Shown here piece after piece: positions 51,217-58,715 of a DNA stretch of 64,000 nucleotides. The translations under genes and the position numbers were made by a program. The stretch covers positions 1,240,001-1,304,000 of the forward strand of contig JAXLRM010000004.1 of the NCBI GenBank assembly GCA_046331095.1. The letters are read 5' to 3'. Under the pieces are notes generated by a model. It searched no databases and was not told the DNA's origin. It was given only the letters and a program-made list of their open reading frames with translations. Position 1 is the stretch's first letter, and the number at the start of each line of letters is the position of its first letter. Origin of the DNA: JAIBAC01 sp046331095 (GTDB taxonomy: Bacteria > Actinomycetota > Acidimicrobiia > UBA2766).

Positions 51217-52586
51217 CAGTCGAAGACCTTTCCCGGGTTGAGGATCCCGTTGGGATCGAACGCCGCCTTGATGCCGCGCATCAGGTCGATCTTGACGGGA
51301 TCCTCGAGCTCCATGAAGTACTTCTTCTTCTCGGTCCCGAGGCCGTGCTCGCCGCTGATCGCGCCGCCGAGGTCACGGCCGATCTCGAAGAGGCCCCCCA
51401 TCACCGCTGCGAGGGTGTCGGGGTCCTTCTGGAACACCGACATGTGCACGTTGCCGTCGCCTGCGTGGCCGCACCCCGCGACCAGGGTCTCGTTCGCCTG
51501 CGCCAGTTCGGAGACGCGGCGCATGAACTCCGGCACCGAGGCACGCGGGACGACGATGTCGATGATCTCGTCGGCGCCGGCGGTCTTGGCGACCCAGAAC
51601 GCCTTCTCGCGGGCGTCGATGAGCTGCGCCGCCGACCCCGCCGGGAGCACGTAGACGTCGAGCGCGCCGAGGTCGGCGACCAGCGTGGCGAGCGCCTCGA
51701 CGTCGTCGTCGAGACGGTCGGCGTGGGTCTGCTCCATCATCACGACGAGGTAGGCGAGCGCTGCCGACTTGATCTCCTCGGGGATGCCGAGGTCGATGCC
51801 GAACTGGTAGCTCATGGCGGCCATCGTCATCATGTCGATGTACTCGAGGATGAGCGGGCCGACGCCGCTCGCCACGATCCGCGGGATGGCCTCGGTGACC
51901 TCGTCGAGGGTCGCGAACGGCGCCAGCACGGTCGCCTGGTGCTCGGCACGGGGGTAGAGCCGCAGGGTCGCCTCGGTGACCAGGGCGAGGGTGCCCTCGC
52001 TGCCGACGACGAGTTGGGTCAGGTCGTAGCCGGTCGAGGACTTGACGATCTTGCCGCCGGTGCGGATCACCTCGCCCGAGGCGAGCACGGCTTCGAGGCC
52101 GATGACGTGGTGGCGCGTGACGCCGTACTTGACGGCGCGCATGCCGCCGGCGTTGGTGTTGACGTTGCCGCCGAGGCTCGCCGAGTACTCGCCGGGGAAC
52201 ACCGGGTAGACGAGGCCGCGGGGCGCGAGGTGCTTGTCGAGCTCGTCGAGGGTGACGCCGGGCTGCACGACCGCCATGTGGTTGGCCTCGTCGATCTCGA
52301 GCACCTCGTTCATGCGCTCGAAGCTGACGAGGATCCCGCCCTCGACGGCGACACCGGCACCCGACATCCCGGTGCCGGCGCCGCGGCCGGTGACGGGGAC
52401 GCGGTGCTCGTTCGCGATCCTCAACACCGCCGCCACCTCGGCCGTCGCGGCGGGGCGCACGACGTAGCCGGGCCGCTGCCCGGCGGAGGTCAGCGCCTCG
52501 TCGTGGGTGTAGTCGTCGCCGATCGCGTCGCCGGTGAGGACGTGCGCGGCGCCGACGGCGTCGGTGAGCAGTTCGGTCAGGTCCAT
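51216..52586 (-). CDS. FAD-linked oxidase (GlcD/D-lactate dehydrogenase type)
   Basis: 456 residues from ATG 52586; GGGAGA lies upstream. The FAD-PCMH domain is visible (YVVRPAATAEVAAVLRIANE, PVTGRGAGTGMSGAGVAVEG, PGEYSASLGGNVNTNAGGMR, LTQLVVGSEGTLALVTEATL). The C-terminus has HAGDGNVHMSVFQ and SGEHGLGTEKKKYF, as in GlcD and D-lactate dehydrogenases that oxidise 2-hydroxy acids to 2-oxo acids. First gene of the leftward operon; the next gene, a TPP enzyme, could use its 2-oxo acid product. Confidence 0.92.
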   Translation of the reverse strand: MDLTELLTDAVGAAHVLTGDAIGDDYTHDEALTSAGQRPGYVVRPAATAEVAAVLRIANEHRVPVTGRGAGTGMSGAGVAVEGGILVSFERMNEVLEIDEANHMAVVQPGVTLDELDKHLAPRGLVYPVFPGEYSASLGGNVNTNAGGMRAVKYGVTRHHVIGLEAVLASGEVIRTGGKIVKSSTGYDLTQLVVGSEGTLALVTEATLRLYPRAEHQATVLAPFATLDEVTEAIPRIVASGVGPLILEYIDMMTMAAMSYQFGIDLGIPEEIKSAALAYLVVMMEQTHADRLDDDVEALATLVADLGALDVYVLPAGSAAQLIDAREKAFWVAKTAGADEIIDIVVPRASVPEFMRRVSELAQANETLVAGCGHAGDGNVHMSVFQKDPDTLAAVMGGLFEIGRDLGGAISGEHGLGTEKKKYFMELEDPVKIDLMRGIKAAFDPNGILNPGKVFD

Positions 52587-52660
52587 GCGATCCGGTCTCC
52601 CTGGGTCCGCGGAGGCGAGTGTGGACAACGGCGTCACCGCGGTCAAGGCGGCTTCGGTGC

Positions 52661-52853
52661 GACGTGGGGACGTGAGGTGGGTTGTGGACCCGTTTTGCGT
52701 CCCCACGTCGGGCTGGTTCGGTGGTTGGGATGGACGTGGGGACGTGAGGTGGGTTGTGGACCCGTTTTGCGTCCCCACGTCGGGCCTGGTCGGGGCTTCG
52801 GTGCGACGTGGGGACGTGAGGTGGGTTGTGGACCCGTTTTGCGTCCCCACGTC
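52661..52853. repeat. 72-bp tandem palindromic repeat array, locus 2 (three copies)
   Basis: Three copies of the same 49-bp element as at 48.0 kb (52661-52709, 52733-52781, 52805-52853), each offset by exactly 72 bp and in the same orientation. Arms GACGTGGGGACG and CGTCCCCACGTC are invariant in all five copies of the window. This array occupies the divergent promoter region between the FAD-linked oxidase (start 52586) and the GH3 gene (start 52922). Confidence 0.9.
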
Positions 52854-52908
52854 GGGGCTGGTCGGGGCGGGGTCGGGGGGGTTCGGCTGCGAACGGTGGC
52901 CGGGCGGC

Positions 52909-52914
52909 TACGGT
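52909..52914 (+). promoter_or_regulatory. -10 box TACGGT, 7 nt before ATG 52922
   Basis: TACGGT, seven bases, ATG; no Shine-Dalgarno. The same hexamer and spacing precede the pirin gene at 56233. Confidence 0.55.
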
Positions 52915-52921
52915 GCGGTCC

Positions 52922-54883
52922 ATGACCGAACCCGGGAGCGAGGCGCCCCAGGAGCGCGACGAGGCGGCAGAGGTCGACGCGATCCTCGCACGCCTGAGCG
53001 ACGACGAGAAGATCGCGATGCTCTCGGGCGACGGGTGGTGGCCCTGGGAGGGCGCCAAGATGCTGCGCCGCTACAACGCCCGGCCGATCGTGGCGGGCGC
53101 ACTGCCCCAGCACGACATCGACGGCATCCGCTTCACCGACGGCCCACGCGGGGTCGTGATGGGCAACGCCACCGCCTTCCCCGTCCCGATGGCGCGGGGC
53201 GCGACCTTCGATCCCGAGCTCGAGGCGCGCATCGGCGACGCGATCGGCGTCGAGGCGAGATCGCTGGGCGCGAACCTCTTCGCCGGCGTGTGCGTCAACC
53301 TCCTGCGCCATCCGGCGTGGGGCCGGGCGCAGGAGACCTACGGCGAGGACCCCCACCTGCTCGGCGAGATGGGTGCCGCCCTCGTGGAGGGCACCCAGCG
53401 CCACGTGATGGCGTGCGTCAAGCACTTCGCCTGCAACTCCATGGAGAACGCGCGCTTCAAGGTCGACGTGCGCGTCGACCCCGACGACCTCGACGACGTC
53501 TACCTGCCCCACTTCCGCCGCTGCGTGGACGCCGGCGCCGCCGCGGTCATGAGCGCGTACAACAAGGTCAACGGCGAGTGGTGCGGCCACAACCACGCCC
53601 TCCTCACCGAGATCCTCCGGGATCGGTGGGGCTTCGACGGCTTCGTGATGTCGGACTTCGTGTTCGGGGTCCGCGACGCGGCTGCTGCCCTCAACGCCGG
53701 CCTCGACCTTGAGATGCCGGTCCGCCGCGTGTTCCGGTCGCTGCCGGGCGCCGTGGCAGGCGGCAAGGTCGGGCGCTCCCGCATCGACGACGCGTGCAGG
53801 CGGCTGTTGCGCATGCAGGTCCGCTTCCGCGAGCGGGGCGAGCCTCAGCGCTACGGTCCCGGCGCCGTCGCATCCGGCGCGCACCGGGCGCTGGCACGGG
53901 AGGCCGCCGCTCGGTCGTTCGTGCTCTTGCGCAACGAGACGTCGACACTCCCGCTCGCCCGCGGGATCGACTCCGTGGCCGTCGTCGGACGCCTCGCCGC
54001 CGTCGCCAACACCGGCGACCACGGCTCGTCGTGGGTACGGGCGCCGCACGTGGTCACGATCGCCACGGGTCTCGGCGCCGCCGCGTCCCGCCACGGTGTC
54101 ACCCTCGTCGAGGCCTGCACCGACGACCCCGGGACCGCGGCGGATGCCGCCGCGTCGGCGCAGGCGGCGATCGTCGTCGTCGGCTGCACCCACCGCGACG
54201 AGGGCGAGTACGTCCTGCGCAGCGGCGGCGACCGCGAACACCTCACGCTCTCGCCCGGGCACGTGAGCCTCGTCGAGGCCGTCGCCGCCGTGAACCCCCG
54301 CACGGTGGTGGTCCTGATGGGCGGCAGCGCGTTCGTCACCGAGTCGTGGCGCTCCCAGACCGCCGCGGTGCTGATGGCGTGGTACCCGGGGATGGAGGGC
54401 GGCCACGCCGCCGCCGACGTGATCTTCGGGGACGCCGAACCGGGCGGACGTCTGCCGTGCACCTGGCCGCGCAGCACCGCGCAGCTCCCCGACTTCGACC
54501 GCCACGCCCGCACGGCGACCTACGGGCCCCTGCACGGCTACCGCCTCATGCACGCGACGGGGCGTGACCCGGCGTTCTGGTTCGGCTTCGGTCTCGGCTA
54601 CACGACCTTCACGTACCGCGCCGCGATGGCCGGTTACGGCATCGTCTCGGTCGAGGTGACCAACACCGGCAACCGTGCCGGCACGGAGGTCGTGCAGTGC
54701 TACGCCGACCTCGCGCTGGGCACCTACCCGGCTGCGCTGCCGACGCTCGTCGCGTTCGAGCGGGTGCACCTCGACGCCGGCGAGTCGACGATCGTGAGCT
54801 TCGAGAGCGATCCGAGCTGGTCGCGTGCGTGGGTCGGCCCGAGCGCGGACCCGGCGTCCCTTCTCGAGGCCGAGGAGGCGTGA
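52922..54883 (+). CDS. Glycoside hydrolase family 3 beta-glucosidase-like protein
   Basis: 653 residues from ATG 52922. GH3 signatures: DGIRFTDGPRGVV near the N-terminus, HPAWGRAQETYGEDPHLLGE, VKHFACNSMEN, MSAYNKVNGEWC and the nucleophile region GFVMSDFVFGV (Asp). The C-terminal (alpha/beta)6 sandwich domain and a fibronectin-like end (VEVTNTGNRAGTEVVQCY) follow. No signal peptide, so probably cytoplasmic. The sugar substrate cannot be assigned. Confidence 0.92.
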   Translation: MTEPGSEAPQERDEAAEVDAILARLSDDEKIAMLSGDGWWPWEGAKMLRRYNARPIVAGALPQHDIDGIRFTDGPRGVVMGNATAFPVPMARGATFDPELEARIGDAIGVEARSLGANLFAGVCVNLLRHPAWGRAQETYGEDPHLLGEMGAALVEGTQRHVMACVKHFACNSMENARFKVDVRVDPDDLDDVYLPHFRRCVDAGAAAVMSAYNKVNGEWCGHNHALLTEILRDRWGFDGFVMSDFVFGVRDAAAALNAGLDLEMPVRRVFRSLPGAVAGGKVGRSRIDDACRRLLRMQVRFRERGEPQRYGPGAVASGAHRALAREAAARSFVLLRNETSTLPLARGIDSVAVVGRLAAVANTGDHGSSWVRAPHVVTIATGLGAAASRHGVTLVEACTDDPGTAADAAASAQAAIVVVGCTHRDEGEYVLRSGGDREHLTLSPGHVSLVEAVAAVNPRTVVVLMGGSAFVTESWRSQTAAVLMAWYPGMEGGHAAADVIFGDAEPGGRLPCTWPRSTAQLPDFDRHARTATYGPLHGYRLMHATGRDPAFWFGFGLGYTTFTYRAAMAGYGIVSVEVTNTGNRAGTEVVQCYADLALGTYPAALPTLVAFERVHLDAGESTIVSFESDPSWSRAWVGPSADPASLLEAEEA

Positions 54884-54900
54884 GCGGCGCCCACTGTGGT

Positions 54901-54926
54901 ATCTGACGGGTCGTCAGATCTAGCAT
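54901..54926 (+). promoter_or_regulatory. TetR-type operator with -10 box upstream of the CoA-transferase
   Basis: ATCTGAC (54901-54907) and GTCAGAT (54913-54919) form a perfect inverted repeat around GGGTC; TAGCAT (54921-54926) directly after it fits a -10 box. Similar CTGACG/CGTCAG palindromes are bound by TetR-family regulators of acyl-CoA genes in actinobacteria. A repressor bound here would cover the promoter. Confidence 0.65.
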
Positions 54927-54949
54927 CGGCCGCTCCGAGTGGAGGTGCC

Positions 54950-56200
54950 ATGGCGGATTCGGGTTCGGAGTCGGCGCAGTCGCCCCTCGGCGGGGTCCGC
55001 ATCATCGAGTCGTCGCTGCTCGGGCCGGCGGCGATCACCACGCACCTCGTCGACCTCGGCGCCGAGGTCATCAAGGTCGAGTCGCCCGCGGGCGACTACG
55101 TGCGCGAGATGACGTGGCCGATCGTCGAGGGCGTCTCGCTCATGCACCTGCACCTGAACCGGGGCAAGAGGTCGATCACCCTCGACCTCAAGAGCCCCGA
55201 GGGAAAGGCCATCTACAAGGATCTCGTCGCGTCCGCCGACGCGGTCGTCGAGGCGATGCGTCCCGGAGCGCTGGCGCGCCTCGGCCTCGGGTTCGAGGAC
55301 CTCAGGAAGGTCAACCCCCGCGTCGTGTTCTGCTCGATCTCGGGCTACGGCGCGACCGGCCCGTACAAGGACATGCCCAGCCACGGGATCGCGTACGACG
55401 TGTGGGCGGGCCTCGTGAACCCCGCCTACGACGAGGACGGGTACTGCTACATCCCCGAGCACCCGTCGATGGGCATCCACGCCGGACCGCTGATGGGCGC
55501 GCTCGGGATCCTCGCCGGCATCGTGCGCGCCCGCGCGACGGGGGAGGGCTGCGAGATGGAGCTCGCGCAGTCCGACGCCGCCGCCTACATGGACTGGTAC
55601 CGCTCCGAGTCGTGGGTCGCGTACGAGCGGCCCGAGGACGTCGTGACCGGCAACAAGGCCGACGGTTACGTGCGCCGCGCCCCCGGAACCGCCGGGATGA
55701 AAGAAGGCGTGCGTTACAACATGTACGACTCCGCCGACGGCCACGTCCTGTTCATGGCGTCGGAGCAGGCGTTCTGGAAGAACTTCTGCGAGGCGCTCGG
55801 GCGCATGGACCTCTTCGAGCGCTGGCCCGGCTCCAAGTTCGCCGACCACGCCCGCGGCAACCGCGAGCTGCAGAAGGAGCTGCGCGAGATCTTCCGCACC
55901 AGGACCACGGCGGAGTGGGTCGCGTGGTCCGACGAGGTCAACACACCGATCGCGCCGGTGAACACGCCCAAGACCATCGTCGACGACCCCCAGTTCAAGG
56001 CGCGCTTCGAGTGGCTCGACCACGAGACCCACGGCGCCGACATGCTCCAGCTCCCGATCCACTTCGGCGGCGACGTCGGCCTCGTCGACCCGCCCGAGGC
56101 GCCCACGGTGGGCGAGCACACCGACGCCGTCCTGCGCGACGTCCTCGGCTACGACGACTCGCGTGTCGCGGCGGCGCACGAGTCCGGCGCCCTCGGCTGA
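54950..56200 (+). CDS. CaiB/BaiF (class III) CoA-transferase
   Basis: 416 residues from ATG 54950, with GGAGGTG just upstream (54941-54947). Class III motifs: GVRIIESSLLGPAAITTHLV, DLGAEVIKVESPAGDYVREM, LNRGKRSITLDLKSPEGK, VVEAMRPGALARLGLGFEDL, and the catalytic Asp region LAQSDAAAYMDW. The C-terminus has TPIAPVNTPKTIVDDPQFKA. These enzymes move CoA between acids through a glutamyl/aspartyl anhydride. An acid-degradation role under TetR control is likely; the substrate is unknown. Confidence 0.93.
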   Translation: MADSGSESAQSPLGGVRIIESSLLGPAAITTHLVDLGAEVIKVESPAGDYVREMTWPIVEGVSLMHLHLNRGKRSITLDLKSPEGKAIYKDLVASADAVVEAMRPGALARLGLGFEDLRKVNPRVVFCSISGYGATGPYKDMPSHGIAYDVWAGLVNPAYDEDGYCYIPEHPSMGIHAGPLMGALGILAGIVRARATGEGCEMELAQSDAAAYMDWYRSESWVAYERPEDVVTGNKADGYVRRAPGTAGMKEGVRYNMYDSADGHVLFMASEQAFWKNFCEALGRMDLFERWPGSKFADHARGNRELQKELREIFRTRTTAEWVAWSDEVNTPIAPVNTPKTIVDDPQFKARFEWLDHETHGADMLQLPIHFGGDVGLVDPPEAPTVGEHTDAVLRDVLGYDDSRVAAAHESGALG

Positions 56201-56219
56201 GCGCCGGGGCGTGCCGGGC

Positions 56220-56225
56220 TACGGT
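56220..56225 (+). promoter_or_regulatory. -10 box TACGGT, 7 nt before ATG 56233
   Basis: TACGGT, seven bases, ATG. A leaderless-type promoter located just after the CoA-transferase stop, so the pirin gene can be transcribed independently. Confidence 0.55.
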
Positions 56226-56232
56226 CGGACCG

Positions 56233-57210
56233 ATGAGCAACCTCGATCGGGTCTCGGAGCCGACACGGTGCGGCGGGACGGCCGGGATCGCCACGGCGCC
56301 GGTGCGCGAGGTCTTCGACGGCCGCGAGGTCGCCCTCGGCGAATCCACGATGGTGCGCAGGCTGCTGCCCAACCGGGGCAGGCGGCTGGTGGGTCCGTGG
56401 TGCTTCGTCGACCACTACGGCCCCGACGACATCGCCGGCGGACCTGGCATGCAGGTCCCGCCTCATCCCCACATCGGCCTGCAGACGGTGAGCTGGCTCC
56501 TCGACGGCGTCGTGCACCACCGCGACAGCCTCGGCAGCGACGCCCTGATCCGTCCCGGTGAGCTCGGGTTGATGACGGCGGGCCGTGGCATCAGCCACGC
56601 CGAGCAGTCACCGCAGCCGCACCCGGATCTGCTGCACGGGGTCCAGTTCTGGGTCGCGCTCCCATCGGGGTCACGAGACGTCGAACCCGCCTGGGACCAC
56701 CACGCCGACCTGCCGATCGTGGCCGAAGGCGGCGCGGTGGCGACCGTGATCCTCGGTTCGCACGCGGGGGCGACCTCTCCCGGCCGGGCGTACTCGCCGA
56801 TCGTGGGCGTCGACGTCGCCCTCGACGGCAGCGGCGACACGCTCGTGCCGCTCGAGGCCGAGTTCGAACATGCGGTGCTCGTGATGTCGGGGGCGGCCGT
56901 GGTCGACGGGGCCGGCCTGGACACGGGCTCGATGCTCTACCTGGGCTGCGCCCGCCACGACCTGCGCCTCGGCGCCGCCGGGCCCGCCCGCGTGCTCCTG
57001 CTCGGCGGCGCCCCGTTCGAGGAGGAGATCGTGATGTGGTGGAACTTCGTCGCGCGCAGCGGCGACGAGATCGCGGACGCACGTGAGCAGTGGGTCGCGG
57101 GCACGACCTTCGGCCGTGTCGCCGGCTACGGGGACCGGCGCCTGGGCGCGCCCTCACTGACCGCGGGGCGCCTGAAGCCCGGTGGTGCCGTGCGCCGGCC
57201 CCCGCCCTGA
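56233..57210 (+). CDS. Pirin-family cupin protein
   Basis: 325 residues from ATG 56233. The pirin cupin signature is visible: VGPWCFVDHYGPDDIAGG, PHPHIGLQTVSWLLDGVVHH, GELGLMTAGRGISHAEQS and HGVQFWVALP, with metal-binding His residues in HPHIG and the Glu in HAEQS. A second cupin domain follows (FEHAVLVMSGAAVVDGAGLD). Pirins are Fe-binding; some have quercetinase or redox-sensing roles. No partner gene suggests which applies. Confidence 0.92.
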   Translation: MSNLDRVSEPTRCGGTAGIATAPVREVFDGREVALGESTMVRRLLPNRGRRLVGPWCFVDHYGPDDIAGGPGMQVPPHPHIGLQTVSWLLDGVVHHRDSLGSDALIRPGELGLMTAGRGISHAEQSPQPHPDLLHGVQFWVALPSGSRDVEPAWDHHADLPIVAEGGAVATVILGSHAGATSPGRAYSPIVGVDVALDGSGDTLVPLEAEFEHAVLVMSGAAVVDGAGLDTGSMLYLGCARHDLRLGAAGPARVLLLGGAPFEEEIVMWWNFVARSGDEIADAREQWVAGTTFGRVAGYGDRRLGAPSLTAGRLKPGGAVRRPPP

Positions 57211-57254
57211 CCCTCTGGCCGGGCCGGCCGGTCACCTGATCGGCACCGACCGCG

Positions 57255-57807
57255 TCACGGGCGGCGGCCGATGAACGCCAGCAGCTTGGTTTGGGGGTCT
57301 GCATCGTCGGGGACCTCGACGCGGGGCCCGTAGTGGCCGCTCGCGCGGAGTGCCTCCTCCATCGGCAACATCGCGTCGTACATTGCCGCACACCGTTCGG
57401 GGTCGAGCGTCTCGTCCTGGCCGGTCGCGCGGGCGAGGTCCCACCGGTGGAGGAAGATGTCGGCGGTGTAGATCCGGTCGGTCACGTCGGCCAGGGTCGA
57501 GCGGCCCATCGGGCCGAACTCGTGCTCACCGCCGGACACCACGGGGTCGTCGAGGAGGGCCTGGACGGCGTCGGTGCGGACCCGCCACGCCCCGACCGGG
57601 TCGACGTCGACCGACGGGCCGGCAGGGAGGTCGATGCCTGCAGTCGTCCCGAGGAAGGCCGGGAACCACTCGAGGAGGTGGCGGACGACGTCGCGGGCCA
57701 CCCACCCCTCCGGTGGCGCCGGCGCCTCCCACAGGTCGGGCGACACGCCCTTGACAGTGCCGGTGAACTCGGCGGGCGACGTGGCGGTGCGCCTCGGCGG
57801 GGGTCAT
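57255..57807 (-). pseudogene. TIGR03086/DinB-like metal-binding protein with a 5' frameshift
   Basis: The main frame (start at or before 57746) reads VSPDLWEAPAPPEGWVARDV, VRHLLEWFPAFLGT, GPMGRSTLADVTDRIYTADI and FLHRWDLARATGQDE, typical of TIGR03086 proteins related to mycothiol-dependent maleylpyruvate isomerase. The expected N-terminus MTPAEAHRHV lies at 57807 in another frame, and SPAEFTGTVKG bridges them after one indel near 57775. If GTG 57746 is used, about 20 residues are missing. Either one sequencing indel or a shortened gene. Confidence 0.7.
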
Positions 57808-57831
57808 CGATCGGCGAGGACGGTCTTCTCC

Positions 57832-58116
57832 ATGCGTTCGCATCTGGTCTCCATGCCGGCGGCGAGCACAGTGCAGCGTCTCGCTCTGTTCGGTTCGGTG
57901 TTGGGGGGTCGATTCGCAGGTGGAAGCGACCTGGACTTGCTGGTCGAGTTCGAACCGGGTCGCACTCCGGGACTGCTGACGATCGCGGCGATGGAGATGC
58001 AACTGGAGGCGCTCGTGGGTCGCCGGGTCGACCTGCGCACCTACGCCGAGCTGAGCCGGTACTGGTACTTCCGGGACCAGGTCGTCGCAGGAGCGAGGCC
58101 CATCTATGCAGCCTGA
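57832..58116 (+). CDS. MNT-domain nucleotidyltransferase antitoxin (MntA-like)
   Basis: 94 residues from ATG 57832. The minimal nucleotidyltransferase motif LFGSVLGGRFAGGSDLDLLV (GSx10D-x-D) is intact, followed by LEALVGRRVDLRTYAELSRY. In MNT/HEPN systems this enzyme AMPylates the HEPN RNase and silences it. The partner gene starts at 58106 but is truncated, so this is an orphan antitoxin. Confidence 0.85.
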   Translation: MRSHLVSMPAASTVQRLALFGSVLGGRFAGGSDLDLLVEFEPGRTPGLLTIAAMEMQLEALVGRRVDLRTYAELSRYWYFRDQVVAGARPIYAA

Positions 58117-58230
58117 GGACCGGGTCCGCATCAGGCATCTGGTGGATGCCTGTTCCCGCAACTCGCTCGGATACTTCCTCGGTGCTGGCATCGCTCCATC
58201 CTTCCGTGGGATCGACGCCTCCACCAACCC
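58106..58230 (+). pseudogene. HEPN toxin N-terminal remnant
   Basis: ATG 58106 overlaps the MNT gene. MQPEDRVRIRHLVDA matches the HEPN (DUF86) N-terminus. After about 40 residues the similarity ends (SFRGIDASTN) and the frame runs into the antisense of a membrane protein gene. The R-x4-H catalytic region of HEPN RNases is absent. Confidence 0.6.
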
Positions 58231-58239
58231 CCGGGCGGC

Positions 58240-58569
58240 TCAGTCCTGCACACCGCGTTCGGCGATCACCCGTTCGATGCGGCGGTCGGGGACGAGCCAT
58301 ATTACGGCCACCGCCACGAAGCAGCCCATCGCCACCCACAGGGGCGCCGCCGTGTCGGTCCCGATGAACCAGGCAGCGGCGATCCCGACGAGATAGAGCA
58401 CCAGCGAAGCGATGCCCTTCGAGTCCCTGCCCACCGCTTGCCGCAGCGGCGAGTCCTCGCCCTGGGATGCGATGATCGCACTCTGCAGCACCTTGTAGGC
58501 GAAGGCAGCACCGAGCAGGTCGACGCCGTAGACGATCACCGGCACCCTGGCGAAGCGGGAACCGTCCAT
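58240..58569 (-). pseudogene. TMEM175 (DUF1211) C-terminal half
   Basis: 109 residues from ATG 58569: VPVIVYGVDLLGAAFAYKVL, SKGIASLVLYLVGIAAAWFI and WVAMGCFVAVAVIWLVPDRR are the last three membrane segments of DUF1211/TMEM175 potassium-channel-like proteins. The N-terminal half with the FSDGVFAIA-type motif is not found in the 150 bp upstream. A truncated gene, next to the truncated HEPN gene. Confidence 0.65.
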
Positions 58570-58715
58570 CCACGCGGTGGTGACAGCCCTACGCGTCGGA
58601 GGCGCCGACGCCGTCGCGGTCGGGCGCTGGGAGCACCTTGTGGCCGTGACTCGTCGGGGCCGCTCCCGACTGAGGATCGCGGCGGCGGTCGGAACGCTAC
58701 CTCCGTGCCGGGCGC

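Noticed and set aside
48208..52850. Open frames running through the 72-bp repeats
   Set aside because: 72 is a multiple of three, so repeats keep frames open by arithmetic; the peptides are repetitive and match nothing.
48040..52853. Possible CRISPR arrays (49-bp palindromic repeats with 23-bp spacers)
   Set aside because: The 23-bp linkers are nearly identical to each other and shared between loci, there are only two and three units, and no cas gene is present. They are tandem repeats.
52644..54769. A 700-codon frame antisense to the GH3 gene
   Set aside because: Shadow of the GH3 coding strand, without motifs.
58106..58396. A 96-codon gene downstream of the MNT gene
   Set aside because: Only the first 15-40 codons resemble HEPN; the rest is antisense of the TMEM175 fragment. 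Recorded as a remnant instead.
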